A DNA stretch of 52,866 nucleotides from FEN-1297 sp964618785 (GCA_964618785.1 CAZUCY010000008.1:1-52866), one strand, 5' to 3'; shown: positions 35,293-44,250, counted from the first letter of the stretch. Program-made: numbers and translations. The notes: generated by a model not told the origin, from the sequence alone.

Positions 35293-35510
35293 AAAGATTA
35301 AACTACAAGGTTGAAGCCAAATCACGGAGGTTAATTAAACAATTTACCGAAAGATGATTAATTTATTATTGGGAATAGAACAATGACATGAACACCGGGA
35401 ATAAGTCCGGAATCCTGTTTTTTCCCATAGCCGGTTGAATAAATAAATACCGGATTTTGAAAGATATTTTTAAATCAATATCTTTTACAGGATAAATTAT
35501 AAAAACCTGC

Positions 35511-37709
35511 ATGAGATATTATATGAGAAAATTTAATTTACACTTCTTAAGCTTTCTTTTATTATTTATTTTCAATTCTCAATTATTCAATCAATCGAAT
35601 TGTGGAATTGGTTTTCCCGATCCTGTTGAGGCATCTTATAATTTGCTTAACAGAATCGTTCCCTGCAGCGCTAAGAATTTTCATCTTATATCAAATATTA
35701 CTGGAAAAGACAAAGATGAATTCGAAGTTGAAGCATCAAACGGAATAGTTACAATAAACGGCAGCACCGCTATAGCTTTAACAAGCGGAATTTATTTCTA
35801 TTTACGTCATGCAGCAAACTGTATGGTTACTTGGAATGGAACGCATATCAATCTTCCAAAGGTCCTGCCTGATTTTCCCAAAACCAAAATCAGTACTCCT
35901 TATGAATTCCGGCTTTATTATAATGTCTGCACTTATGGATACACAACAGCTTTTTGGGATTGGAATCAATGGGAGAAAGAAATTGACTGGATGGCGCTGC
36001 ACGGAATAAATATGCCGGTTGCAATGATCGGGCAGGAGGCGGTATGGCAGAAGGTTTGGAAAAGTTTCGGCATAACTGATGAGGAGCTGGCAAGTTATTT
36101 TGCCGGGCCGGCATTTTTACCGTGGCATCGAATGGGGAATATAAATGATCATGGGGGTCCCCTGCCTCAGAGTTACATTGATAAAAGTGCAGAGCTGCAA
36201 AAGAAAATATTAAACCGGATGAGCGAGCTTGGTATGAATCCAGTTGTGCCGGCTTTTTCCGGTTATGTGCCCGAATCATTTAAAAGAATTTATCCGGATG
36301 CGGACATTATAACAATGAAACCCTGGGCAGGCTTTCCTGCGGGAGACGGCACTTATATGCTATCGCCTTTATCAAAACATTTTTCTGAAATCGGGAAAAA
36401 GTTTATTGATGAATATCATAAAATGTTCGGAAGCACTCATTACTATCTTGCCGATGCTTTCAATGAAATGACCGTACCCGTAAGTAAAGAGAACCGGTAT
36501 AAAGAACTTACTGATTTTGGTACGGCTATTTTTAACGCTATAAATAGCGGAGATCCAAACGGTACATGGGTAATGCAGGGATGGCTTTTCAAAAGCGATC
36601 CCGAGTTCTGGGACAAACCTTCTGTTCAGGCTTTGCTTAAGGATGTTCCCGATAAGAGGATGATAATTATTGATCTCGCAAATGAAATTTTTCAGGGCTG
36701 GAAAAAGCTTGACGGATTTTTCGGGAAAAAATGGATATACAGCGTTATCCATAATTTCGGAGGGCATAACCAGTTATTCGGCAATCTTCCGTTTGATGCA
36801 AAAGAACCTTCTGAAATGCTTTCGGATTCAAGCCGGGGAGACATGGTAGGATTCGGTTATTCACCCGAAGGTACAGAAAACAATGAAGTGGTTTATGAGC
36901 TGTTAACAGATCTTGCATGGACGGATAAGGCGATAGATTTAGATAAATGGATAAAAGATTACTGTTTAGCAAGGTATGGCAGCTATCCCTTGCAAATACA
37001 GGAAGCATGGAAATACTTAATTAAATCTGCTTATTCCTCTGACGACGGATTTCCGCATAATCTATTCCAATACAGGCCGGAAGCCGGATTGAAAAGCGAC
37101 TTCTTACCCAACGCGGATTTCGATAAGGCAGCAGACCTGTTTTTATCCTGCCCGATTTCTTTCAACAGCAACAGTTTGTACTGTGCAGATGCAATACAAA
37201 TATCAGTACAGTTTACATCAATAAAAATTGATCAATTATTAAGCAAGGCGATTTATTTTAATAATAGAAAAGAGTTTAAGAAAAGAGACCTGGCATTTGA
37301 TAAAGCGTTTGAACTGTTAAAGAAAACGGATAAACTGCTTGATGCCCATCCGTTGTACCGGCTGAATAGATGGGTCGATTTTGCAAGAAGCTGGGGAAAT
37401 AATGATAAGGAAGCAAATTATTTCGAAGAAAACGCAAAAAGACAAATTACAACCTGGGGCGGGCCCAATCTTTCTGAGTATGCGGCTAAAGTATGGAGTG
37501 GATTAATAAAAAATTATTATCTGCCACGGTGGGAAAAATTTGCCGACAGCCTTAAAAACGGTTCAAACAGCAACCTGCTTAATTGGGAAGAAAAATGGAT
37601 TACAACCCCGATTAAAGAATTTGATGAGATGAAGATTAAAGACCCTGTTGAGTTTGCAAGGGTTCTGGTTAGCAATGCAAAGAAAGCTTTTAAGGAAGTA
37701 TTTCATTGA
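35511..37709 (+). CDS. Secreted alpha-N-acetylglucosaminidase, GH89 (NAGLU family)
   Basis: This 732-residue protein removes terminal alpha-linked GlcNAc, as in heparan sulfate or mucin glycans. It has a signal peptide (FLSFLLLFIFNSQLF), the N-terminal NAGLU domain, the central catalytic barrel with E319 in DAFNEM and E459 in SPEGTENNEVVYEL, equivalent to the two catalytic glutamates of human NAGLU, and the helical C-terminal domain. The TPYEFRLYYNVCTYGYTTAFWDW segment is strongly diagnostic of the family. An in-frame ATG at 35523 is an alternative start giving a slightly shorter signal. Its neighbours downstream are unrelated, so it is probably monocistronic. Confidence 0.93.
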   Translation: MRYYMRKFNLHFLSFLLLFIFNSQLFNQSNCGIGFPDPVEASYNLLNRIVPCSAKNFHLISNITGKDKDEFEVEASNGIVTINGSTAIALTSGIYFYLRHAANCMVTWNGTHINLPKVLPDFPKTKISTPYEFRLYYNVCTYGYTTAFWDWNQWEKEIDWMALHGINMPVAMIGQEAVWQKVWKSFGITDEELASYFAGPAFLPWHRMGNINDHGGPLPQSYIDKSAELQKKILNRMSELGMNPVVPAFSGYVPESFKRIYPDADIITMKPWAGFPAGDGTYMLSPLSKHFSEIGKKFIDEYHKMFGSTHYYLADAFNEMTVPVSKENRYKELTDFGTAIFNAINSGDPNGTWVMQGWLFKSDPEFWDKPSVQALLKDVPDKRMIIIDLANEIFQGWKKLDGFFGKKWIYSVIHNFGGHNQLFGNLPFDAKEPSEMLSDSSRGDMVGFGYSPEGTENNEVVYELLTDLAWTDKAIDLDKWIKDYCLARYGSYPLQIQEAWKYLIKSAYSSDDGFPHNLFQYRPEAGLKSDFLPNADFDKAADLFLSCPISFNSNSLYCADAIQISVQFTSIKIDQLLSKAIYFNNRKEFKKRDLAFDKAFELLKKTDKLLDAHPLYRLNRWVDFARSWGNNDKEANYFEENAKRQITTWGGPNLSEYAAKVWSGLIKNYYLPRWEKFADSLKNGSNSNLLNWEEKWITTPIKEFDEMKIKDPVEFARVLVSNAKKAFKEVFH

Positions 37710-37771
37710 AATATATAATAATTTGATTTGCAAATTTTTTTATATTTGCCTAATTATCAAAAGGAGTTATT

Positions 37772-38755
37772 ATGAATAATTATTCTTCTGCCGAAATAAT
37801 GCAAATGATAACCGGTTATCAGCACAGCAGGATTTTACTTTCGGCTGTTGAACTTGGTATTTTTGATGAATTAGACGGACATAAATTATCATGCACAGAA
37901 CTGGCAGAAAAGATCGAAGCTGTTCCGGATTCACTCGAAAAATTGCTTAATGTCCTTACTTCTCTAAGATTACTAAATAAAGATAACGGTAAGTTTTTCA
38001 ACACAGAGTCATCCGGAAAATTCCTTGTAAAATCCAGCCCGGCTTTTTTAGGCGGTGTGATGCATCAAAATCATCTTTGGAATACATGGAGCAGACTAAG
38101 CGCCATTATAAAATCCAGAGAGACAAAAAAAGAAGTTGAAATAAACCGGAGAGGCGGCGAATGGTTAAGGGCTTTCATTGCCGCTATGCATACAAGAGGA
38201 ATTACAAGAGCAAGAGACATAAAAGAGTTAATTAATTTCTCAAGTGTAAAAAGGATCCTGGATATTGGAGGAGGTTCGGGTATTTTTGCATCTACATTTA
38301 TTAAAGATAATCCGTCAATGTCTGCGGTTGTTTTTGATCTTCCCAATGTAGTTCCGATTACAAAAGAATATATTGAGAAGGAAAACATGTCTAAACGAAT
38401 ATTTACATTAACGGGTAATTATCTTCTTGATGATATAGGCTCGGAGTATGATCTTATTTTTCTTTCGGCAGTTATTCATAGTAATTCTTACAATGAAAAT
38501 GCGCTGCTGATTAAAAAATGTGCATCTGCTTTAAATAAAAACGGAAGGATAGCTATTCTTGACTATATAATGAATGACGAAAGGACAAGTCCGGTTGCCG
38601 GCGCTGTATTTGCAATCAATATGCTCGTCGGTACGGATGAGGGAACGACTTATACTGAAAAAGAAATTAAAGAATGGATGACCGCCACAGGATTAAAGAA
38701 TTTTGAATTAATAAACGCCGGAGAAGGAAGCGGCTTAATGATTGGAGGTTTCTAA
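37772..38755 (+). CDS. SAM-dependent O-methyltransferase with dimerisation domain
   Basis: This 327-residue protein has the plant/bacterial type-2 O-methyltransferase architecture: an N-terminal winged-helix dimerisation domain (GYQHSRILLSAVELGIFDEL, LTSLRLLNKDNGKFF) and a C-terminal Rossmann-like domain with the SAM motif LDIGGGSGIF, an acidic AVVFDLP end of strand 2 and LIFLSAVIHSN. The substrate is unknown, though such enzymes usually methylate phenols, polyketides or similar metabolites. AAAGGAG lies eight bases before the ATG at 37772. A small membrane-protein gene begins two bases after its stop, so the two are almost certainly cotranscribed. Confidence 0.88.
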   Translation: MNNYSSAEIMQMITGYQHSRILLSAVELGIFDELDGHKLSCTELAEKIEAVPDSLEKLLNVLTSLRLLNKDNGKFFNTESSGKFLVKSSPAFLGGVMHQNHLWNTWSRLSAIIKSRETKKEVEINRRGGEWLRAFIAAMHTRGITRARDIKELINFSSVKRILDIGGGSGIFASTFIKDNPSMSAVVFDLPNVVPITKEYIEKENMSKRIFTLTGNYLLDDIGSEYDLIFLSAVIHSNSYNENALLIKKCASALNKNGRIAILDYIMNDERTSPVAGAVFAINMLVGTDEGTTYTEKEIKEWMTATGLKNFELINAGEGSGLMIGGF

Positions 38756-38757
38756 TT

Positions 38758-39063
38758 ATGAAATGGTATAATTACATTGCTTGCTTTTTTGCGGGTTTAT
38801 TTATTGCAAATTTCGTCCCTCACTTTATACATGGTATTTCAGGTGAGACTTTTCCGACGCCTTTTGCCAACCCGCCCGGCAGAGGACTATCATCCCCAAC
38901 GGTAAATGTTCTATGGGGTTTTCTTAATCTTGTAATAGGGTTTCTTTTATTGAGGGCAGGAAAATTATCAGATAAAAATAAATGGGCTCTTTTTATTTTT
39001 TTTGCAGGTATATTAATTATAAGCATAATGCTTAGCAAGGGATTTGCAGATATTCATAGGTGA
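38758..39063 (+). CDS. Small membrane protein coupled to the methyltransferase
   Basis: This 101-residue protein has three hydrophobic segments (YNYIACFFAGLFIANFVPHF, TVNVLWGFLNLVIGFLLL and ALFIFFAGILIISIML) joined by a polar loop with FPTPFANPPGRG. I do not recognise a named family. The start codon lies two bases after the methyltransferase stop, and the end of that gene (GGAGGT) supplies the ribosome-binding site, implying translational coupling. It may anchor the methyltransferase or transport its product, but the sequence does not tell which. Confidence 0.7.
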   Translation: MKWYNYIACFFAGLFIANFVPHFIHGISGETFPTPFANPPGRGLSSPTVNVLWGFLNLVIGFLLLRAGKLSDKNKWALFIFFAGILIISIMLSKGFADIHR

Positions 39064-39555
39064 CCCCTGTCTTATACCTGTTTGCCAATATACACCCGTG
39101 ATTATTAACAAATTGATTCTATTAGAAGGCGACAAAGAGTGCAGCAAAACAGAACGATTTATAATAAAATATTCGACCTTGTTTTCATCCCATTAGGTAT
39201 GAAATATTTGTAGATTAAAATAAAAGCATGAACCTTTATTATATAAGCATAAGTAAGCAATTGGCTTTAAACATTTCAAACCTGTAAGCCTCTGGCTTAT
39301 ACATAATGCGTGAAAAAATTAAAATACACTTGTATTTTTTTAATCCCCGGAAGGAATAAAATATTTATAACAAAAAATGACTCCTAAAAAATAGTCTTAA
39401 CCCCAGGGTGACATATTAGCGACATAATCGTTGACCAAAAAACAATCAGAGCTGCGTAGTGGTAACACAATGCCTTCTTTTGTGAAACTTTAGAAGTAAA
39501 ATTGCTTTCGTGGGAAAATAATGTAATTTGAAATATTCTAAAATGATATAAAATT
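39064..39555. other. Repeat-rich intergenic region
   Basis: This 492-bp stretch has no convincing gene. It holds two related 28-30 base elements, at 39187-39214 and 39342-39371, sharing ATCCC, then AGG, AT and AAATATTT-TA, and a perfect small hairpin, TAAGCC-TCT-GGCTTA, at 39282-39296. The sequence looks like accumulated intergenic repeats. The promoter of the CE2-like gene should lie near its right end. Confidence 0.55.
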
Positions 39556-40665
39556 ATGAATAAAAATATTTTGTGCAGATTTCTTGCAATCTTTGTGTTT
39601 ATTTTTCAGTTAACCTCATGTTCATTTGTAACAACAACAAAAACTCAGGAATCATCGGGCTTTATTAACACCAGTGACCCGGACATTCAATACATCGGGC
39701 GGTTTGATTTTTCAATTCCGGAAAAAGTCACATTTGACTGGCCCGGAGTATATATCCATGCAAAGTTTGAAGGAACAAGCTGTTCTATTCGCTTGAACGA
39801 TCATAAAAATGAATATGCTATTATAGTAGATAACCGTGCTCCAAAAATACTCACCACGGATACTTCAAACGTTTTCAGGGTAGCATCGGGATTGGCAGAT
39901 TCCATACCTCACACAATCACAATCATCAAACGCTCCGAACCGCTGTTCGGTAAAGGAGAGTTTAAGGGATTCATACTTGACAGCGGGAGAAAACTTTTGC
40001 CGCCTGAAAACCGTCCGGAAAGACGAATAGAATTTATAGGCAATTCAATGACTTGCGGTTACGGAGTGGAAGGCGACAGCGGTACATGTCATTTCAGCTT
40101 AGAAACAGAGAACGCGGACATGTCTTATGCCTCAATGACTGCACGGGCTTTAAACGCCGATTATTCATTGGTTGCATATTCAGGCAGAGGTGTTATCAGA
40201 AATTACGGTGATACAAATAAGACCTCACCCAACACGATGCCCGTTTTATATGACAGGATTTGTTTCGATGATTCAGCCTCAAAATGGGATTTTACCAAAT
40301 GGATTCCGCAGACTGTTGTAATCAACCTCGGGACGAATGATTTCTCCACCAAACCTTTCCCGGATAAAGATGTGTTTCAAAATGCTTACCTCCAATTGAT
40401 TAACCGTGTAAGGACATATTATCCCGGAGTTACTATTTTTTGTATTTGCGGACCAATGATAGGTGAGCCGTGTATGAGCTATATAAAAGAAATCGTAGTA
40501 AATGAGCAGAAAAAAACGAGAGAAAAAGATGTATTCTTTATTCCCATTCCCCGGAGCATTATGACGGACTCGGATTGGGGCTGCGATATGCATCCGGATA
40601 TTTCGGGTGCGGTAAAGGTAACAAATGAAATTGTCCCCGTATTAAGGACTTTTATGAATTGGTAA
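39556..40665 (+). CDS. SGNH/GDSL esterase lipoprotein, CE2-like
   Basis: This 369-residue protein has a lipoprotein signal (IFQLTSCSF; cysteine C22), an N-terminal beta-jellyroll carbohydrate-binding-like domain, and a C-terminal SGNH hydrolase. The nucleophile is in FIGNSMTCGYG, the second block is INLGTNDFS, and the catalytic Asp/His are in CDMHPDISG. The two-domain layout matches CE2 acetyl esterases, which deacetylate xylan or other acetylated plant glycans. It is alone, with exonuclease III convergent downstream, but it adds to the window's glycan-active genes. Confidence 0.87.
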   Translation: MNKNILCRFLAIFVFIFQLTSCSFVTTTKTQESSGFINTSDPDIQYIGRFDFSIPEKVTFDWPGVYIHAKFEGTSCSIRLNDHKNEYAIIVDNRAPKILTTDTSNVFRVASGLADSIPHTITIIKRSEPLFGKGEFKGFILDSGRKLLPPENRPERRIEFIGNSMTCGYGVEGDSGTCHFSLETENADMSYASMTARALNADYSLVAYSGRGVIRNYGDTNKTSPNTMPVLYDRICFDDSASKWDFTKWIPQTVVINLGTNDFSTKPFPDKDVFQNAYLQLINRVRTYYPGVTIFCICGPMIGEPCMSYIKEIVVNEQKKTREKDVFFIPIPRSIMTDSDWGCDMHPDISGAVKVTNEIVPVLRTFMNW

Positions 40666-40740
40666 ATAATATATAGCCATAGCCCATGACTTAAGTTGTG
40701 GGTTAGTAAAAGGACAACATCGGTGTAAACGGTTGATATA

Positions 40741-41523
40741 TTAAATCTGTATCTCAATCCCCACAGGGCAGTGATCGGAGCCCATTACATCGTTTAAAAT
40801 GAATGCGTCTTTAACATTCTCTTTAGCATTTTCTGAAACAAAAAAATAATCAATCCGCCAGCCGACGTTCCTATCACGCGCATATGTAAACATATCCCAC
40901 CATGTATAATTATCGGGTTTCAGGTTAAACACGCGGAAAGTATCCACGAAACCTGCAGCGATAAATTTATCCATCCACGCCCTCTCCTCAGGAAGGAAAC
41001 CCGAGACGCTGGAATTTTCTTTCGGGCGCGCTAAATCAATTTCTTTATGCGCAGTATTTACATCTCCACAAATAATTATTTTTACGCCTTTATCTTTCAG
41101 ACCGTTAACATAATCAAGGAATGCGTTATAAAAGTTCATTTTGTATTTTAATCTATCGGTGCTTGATTTTCCATTCGGGAAATATATATTGAACAAAAAG
41201 AAGCCGGGATATTCAGTAATCAAAATTCTGCCTTCACTGTTGTACTTCTCAAATTTTCCATTCTTAGACCACTCATTTACACTGACAGGGATTTCTTTTG
41301 AATAAGTTGCAACACCGCTGTAACCTTTCCTTTCCCCGGAACAAAAATAAGATTTATATCCGTTTACGTTTTTCAAATCGTCCGGCAGCTGCTCTTCATG
41401 CGCCTTAGTCTCCTGCAGACAGAGAATATCAGGCTTAGCCTCCGCAAACCAGTTAAGAAAGCCTTTTTTATAAACCGCCCTGATCCCGTTAACATTCCAG
41501 GAAAGTAATCTTATTTTCTTCAT
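40741..41523 (-). CDS. xth: Exodeoxyribonuclease III
   Basis: This 260-residue enzyme is the AP endonuclease / 3'-to-5' exonuclease of base-excision repair. It has the full endonuclease-exonuclease-phosphatase motif series: SWNVNGIRAV, LCLQETKA, ICGDVNTAHKEIDLARP, YTWWDMFTYARDRNVGWRIDYFF and GSDHCPVG. Length and motif order match ExoA/XthA. The ATG at 41523 is clear. It lies downstream of the SRPBCC/LytTR genes but behind a hairpin terminator, so it is probably transcribed separately. Confidence 0.95.
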   Translation of the reverse strand: MKKIRLLSWNVNGIRAVYKKGFLNWFAEAKPDILCLQETKAHEEQLPDDLKNVNGYKSYFCSGERKGYSGVATYSKEIPVSVNEWSKNGKFEKYNSEGRILITEYPGFFLFNIYFPNGKSSTDRLKYKMNFYNAFLDYVNGLKDKGVKIIICGDVNTAHKEIDLARPKENSSVSGFLPEERAWMDKFIAAGFVDTFRVFNLKPDNYTWWDMFTYARDRNVGWRIDYFFVSENAKENVKDAFILNDVMGSDHCPVGIEIQI

Positions 41524-41571
41524 ATCCTAATTGTTTAATTGAAATAAAAAATTATTTATTTTAATATAAGG

Positions 41572-41605
41572 AAAAAGATTAAAAAACCTTGTGCTGTAAT
41601 CTTTT
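41572..41605 (-). terminator. Hairpin terminator after the SRPBCC gene
   Basis: AAAAGATT and AATCTTTT form an 8-bp stem around an 17-base loop, just downstream of the SRPBCC stop on the minus strand. The stem continues into AAAAA/TTTTT on the outside, so an intrinsic terminator is plausible. It separates the kinase/regulator operon from exonuclease III. Confidence 0.45.
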
Positions 41606-41617
41606 AATTTATTTTAA

Positions 41618-42070
41618 TTACTCTTTTTCAACCAGTTCTTTTATTTGAACTAAAATTGAATTCCAACCTGCCCCATTGTTATAAACTTCTTTATATCTTT
41701 TCTCTCCATCTGCTGCGTTTTCAAAACCATCCTGTAATACCGTTAATTGAGTCCGTCCGGCATTTTCCGATAATTTATAAGTCACATTAAGATAGTTTTC
41801 AGGAATGTCCGGCATTGATGAATTTGGATCAATGACTGTATATTTTAAAAATTTATTCGGCTGAATATCCAGAATGATGCCTTTTACAAAAATAATTTCC
41901 TTGCCTTCGTAGCTGCCTTTCCAAAGCAAGGGGCTGTCCGTTTTCCAGTCAGAAACTGTTTCGCAGCCAAACATATATTTTTTTGTCTGTCCGGGATTTA
42001 TTAAAGCATCCCAAACCTTTGAAGCATCAGCATTAATGATTATGCTGTTTTTCACAACTAATTTTTCCAT
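41618..42070 (-). CDS. SRPBCC (AHSA1-like) domain protein
   Basis: This 150-residue protein is a single START/Bet v1-like SRPBCC domain of the AHSA1 (activator of Hsp90 ATPase homology 1) type: VWDALINPGQTKKYMFGC near the start, WKGSYEGKEIIFVKG in the middle, and TQLTVLQDGFEN before the C-terminal helix. Such domains bind hydrophobic ligands; no specific role can be assigned. Its start at 42070 overlaps the end of the LytTR regulator gene by 13 bases, so it is coupled to the two-component system and may be a target or sensor-linked product. Confidence 0.85.
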   Translation of the reverse strand: MEKLVVKNSIIINADASKVWDALINPGQTKKYMFGCETVSDWKTDSPLLWKGSYEGKEIIFVKGIILDIQPNKFLKYTVIDPNSSMPDIPENYLNVTYKLSENAGRTQLTVLQDGFENAADGEKRYKEVYNNGAGWNSILVQIKELVEKE

Positions 42071-42777
42071 TTATTACCTCTTAAATTATTTATCATTCTT
42101 ATTTTATTGAAAAAAGCTTCCTTATAAGTTTCACTAATCGGAATAAACATTTTCTGAATTTTAATCCTGTTCCTTTCTATGCTTTCAATCTTGTCAATTG
42201 CGACTATAAATGACTTATGTACGCGAAGAAAATTATTTTTTGGCAGAATATTTTCAAAAGATTTAAAATTTTGAAGAGTCAAAATATTTTTATTGGCAGT
42301 TACAATTTTCAAATATTCACTCATCCCTTCGATATATAAGATATCCGGGATGCCTATTTTTTCAAGCTTATATGCGGTTTTAACAAAAATATAATCACCG
42401 GGAATGGAAGAAGATTTTTCAGCAATACTATTAAATGCTTTTTCAACTGCTTGGATAAATCTTTCAAAAGTAAAAGGTTTTAAAAGATAATCAGCAACGT
42501 CAAGTTCATAACCTTTTAAAGCATATTTGTCATACGCCGTTGTAATAATTACTTTTGGCCTTTGTTGAATAGATTCTAAAAATTGAATACCTGTAAACTC
42601 TTCCAGCCGGATGTCAAGAAATATAAGATCAACTGCATTATCTTTTAGATAGCTTATTGCTTCAACGGCATTGTCAAAAGATTCAGACAATCTCAAGTAT
42701 TCAATTTTATTAATGAAATCGGTAAGCTTTTTTAAGGCTAATGGTTCATCTTCTATTGCAATACAATTAATTTGCAT
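42058..42777 (-). CDS. LytTR-family response regulator
   Basis: This 239-residue protein has an N-terminal receiver (acidic AIEDEP; phosphoacceptor D55 in LIFLDIRL; ITTAYDKYAL; LLKPF) and a C-terminal LytTR DNA-binding domain (VKTAYKLEKIGIPDILYIEGMSEYLKI, LRVHKSFIVAIDKIE). It pairs with the LytS-type kinase gene, which it overlaps by 11 bases. Such pairs in this phylum often control cell-envelope or metabolic genes near them. The adjoining SRPBCC gene, overlapping its 3' end, is the clearest candidate for a co-regulated partner. Confidence 0.93.
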   Translation of the reverse strand: MQINCIAIEDEPLALKKLTDFINKIEYLRLSESFDNAVEAISYLKDNAVDLIFLDIRLEEFTGIQFLESIQQRPKVIITTAYDKYALKGYELDVADYLLKPFTFERFIQAVEKAFNSIAEKSSSIPGDYIFVKTAYKLEKIGIPDILYIEGMSEYLKIVTANKNILTLQNFKSFENILPKNNFLRVHKSFIVAIDKIESIERNRIKIQKMFIPISETYKEAFFNKIRMINNLRGNKWKN

Positions 42778-43783
42778 TGGTTTTGATTTTCAGATTTACT
42801 GCAAAATTTTGTTCGGTTTTATTAATTTTTAATTCATGTACTTTAGGATAAATTAATTCAAGCCGCTTCTTTATCATTTCTAATCCTATACCGCTGGATT
42901 CATCTTTTTCCGCCGGGGGAAAGGATAAGCTGTTATCACAGCTAAAATTAATTTGATTTTCCGATACATCCAATTTAATCATGACGCTGTTTTCGGTTTT
43001 CTTTAAAGACGAATGTTTGAAGGCATTTTCAATAAAAGTAATAAATATCATCGGGGCAATTTGAATATTATCAATATTACCTGAAATGTTGAATGAAATA
43101 TTATTTTCATTCGTAATACGCAGCTTTTGAAGAGATATATAACTTTCAATATAGTTTATTTCTTCTCTTAAGGGCACTTTCTCTTTTTCGGAATCATAGA
43201 TCATGTATCTCATTATCTCTGATAATTTATTCAATGCTAAGGAGGCTTTTTGATTGCTTTCATGAATCAAAGCATCTACATTATTTAATGTATTAAATAA
43301 AAAGTGCGGATTTATCTGATATTTCAGCAATGCCAATTCGCTTTTCAGATTTTGTTTTTCAAGATTATCTTTATGCTTGTTCTGTTCTATCCACTTAAAA
43401 AAGATTCTGAATAAGCTGCCGGTAAAAGCAAAAAACATATAAAACAAAAAGCTGATTAAATAGTCGGGAGTTTTTGTTTGATTGCCGCTATCAACAACCG
43501 ATACTATAATTGCAGGATATGATATGAGAAATACGAAAGCAGTTAAATACCAAAATAATTTTTTGCGCTTATCAAATAACCCGGGCACTAAAAAATAAAA
43601 TACATAAAAAGGTATTAATGCCCCTCCAAGTATTTCAATTGAAAGCCAGCCATAAGTCCAAAAAGGATTATATCCAACGGGCGGGAAAGGATTTGGAAAT
43701 ATTGAGTTCAATACTGCATACATGGTGATGAAAAGAACTGCCCAGAATGTAATGTGAACTAAAAAAACAATCGACTTTTTCAT
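42767..43783 (-). CDS. LytS-type sensor histidine kinase
   Basis: This 338-residue membrane protein has four hydrophobic segments in its N-terminal half (VHITFWAVLFITMYAVL, YGWLSIEILGGALIPFYVF, FWYLTAFVFLISYPAIIV, LISFLFYMFFAFTGSLF), a short coiled coil, then the His_kinase domain with YQINPHFLFNTLNN, which carries the phosphoacceptor histidine, and an HATPase region (MIFITFIENAFKHS; GIGLEMIKKRL). It lacks an obvious extracytoplasmic sensor domain, so the signal is probably sensed within the membrane. The adjacent LytTR regulator is its partner. Confidence 0.92.
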   Translation of the reverse strand: MKKSIVFLVHITFWAVLFITMYAVLNSIFPNPFPPVGYNPFWTYGWLSIEILGGALIPFYVFYFLVPGLFDKRKKLFWYLTAFVFLISYPAIIVSVVDSGNQTKTPDYLISFLFYMFFAFTGSLFRIFFKWIEQNKHKDNLEKQNLKSELALLKYQINPHFLFNTLNNVDALIHESNQKASLALNKLSEIMRYMIYDSEKEKVPLREEINYIESYISLQKLRITNENNISFNISGNIDNIQIAPMIFITFIENAFKHSSLKKTENSVMIKLDVSENQINFSCDNSLSFPPAEKDESSGIGLEMIKKRLELIYPKVHELKINKTEQNFAVNLKIKTNAN

Positions 43784-43801
43784 AATTTTTAATTTTAATT
43801 G

Positions 43802-44208
43802 TTAAACATGGCTGTAAAAGTCAGCCATTAATATTTTGTAATCAAATATATTCAATATAATAGCCTTTTTTGTCGGCGAGTTGGTTAATTTTATCTGTGA
43901 GTACTTTTCAATTGAATTAGTCATTCCGCATCCGGTTTTATCCCATACACAAAAGGCAGACCCAGCTGCACAAAGCGTAAGCGCAGATCGTAATCCCAAT
44001 TACCCGATGCAATATTGCTCTTTCTGTAATTATGTATAAATATAATAATTGCAATTAGCTTATGTCAAGTCGGCATATCCAGAATGCAGCTTAGTTTATT
44101 ACCATTGAATACGAAGTCAAAATTATCTGATTTCAGGCTTTCTTGTCCAAACAATATATGCACAACTAGAAAAGTATATGTAATTAACGGTACAATGTTC
44201 TTTATCAT
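43802..44208 (-). pseudogene. Decayed secreted alpha/beta hydrolase
   Basis: From the ATG at 44208, preceded by GGGGAATTCT, the minus strand encodes a signal peptide (IVPLITYTFLVVHILFGQ) and FDFVFNGNKLSCILDMPT, then a TGA stop. Continuing in the same frame gives LIAIIIFIHNYRKSNIASG and NWDYDLRLRFVQLGLP, then a frame change leads to FCVWDKTGCGM. This order, LxGILDMP...IIIFIHGYG...VWDKxGCG, is the beginning of a secreted alpha/beta hydrolase. The frame then runs into sequence with no further homology, and the catalytic second half is absent. One stop, one frameshift and a truncation make it a pseudogene. Confidence 0.72.
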
Positions 44209-44250
44209 AGAATTCCCCGATATTAGATAATTGAGTGAAAACTTAGCCAA

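Larger units (their letters stand above)
34981..35510. other. Divergent intergenic region containing palindromic repeats
   Basis: This 530-bp gap separates the divergent XRE-cupin and GH89 genes and should hold both promoters. Its middle is unlike the AT-rich flanks: GC-rich palindromes at 35211-35235 and 35261-35292. After them the sequence returns to AT-rich with short repeats of CCGGGAATAA/CCGGAAT near 35396-35412. I see no ORF. Confidence 0.5.

Noticed and set aside
43918..44060. Initial reading of a small outer-membrane beta-barrel fragment (NWDYDLRLRFVQLGLPFVYG)
   Set aside because: The same frame runs straight back, across one stop, into LSCILDMPT and the signal peptide, and forward by a frame change into VWDKTGCGM; this order identifies an alpha/beta-hydrolase relic instead.
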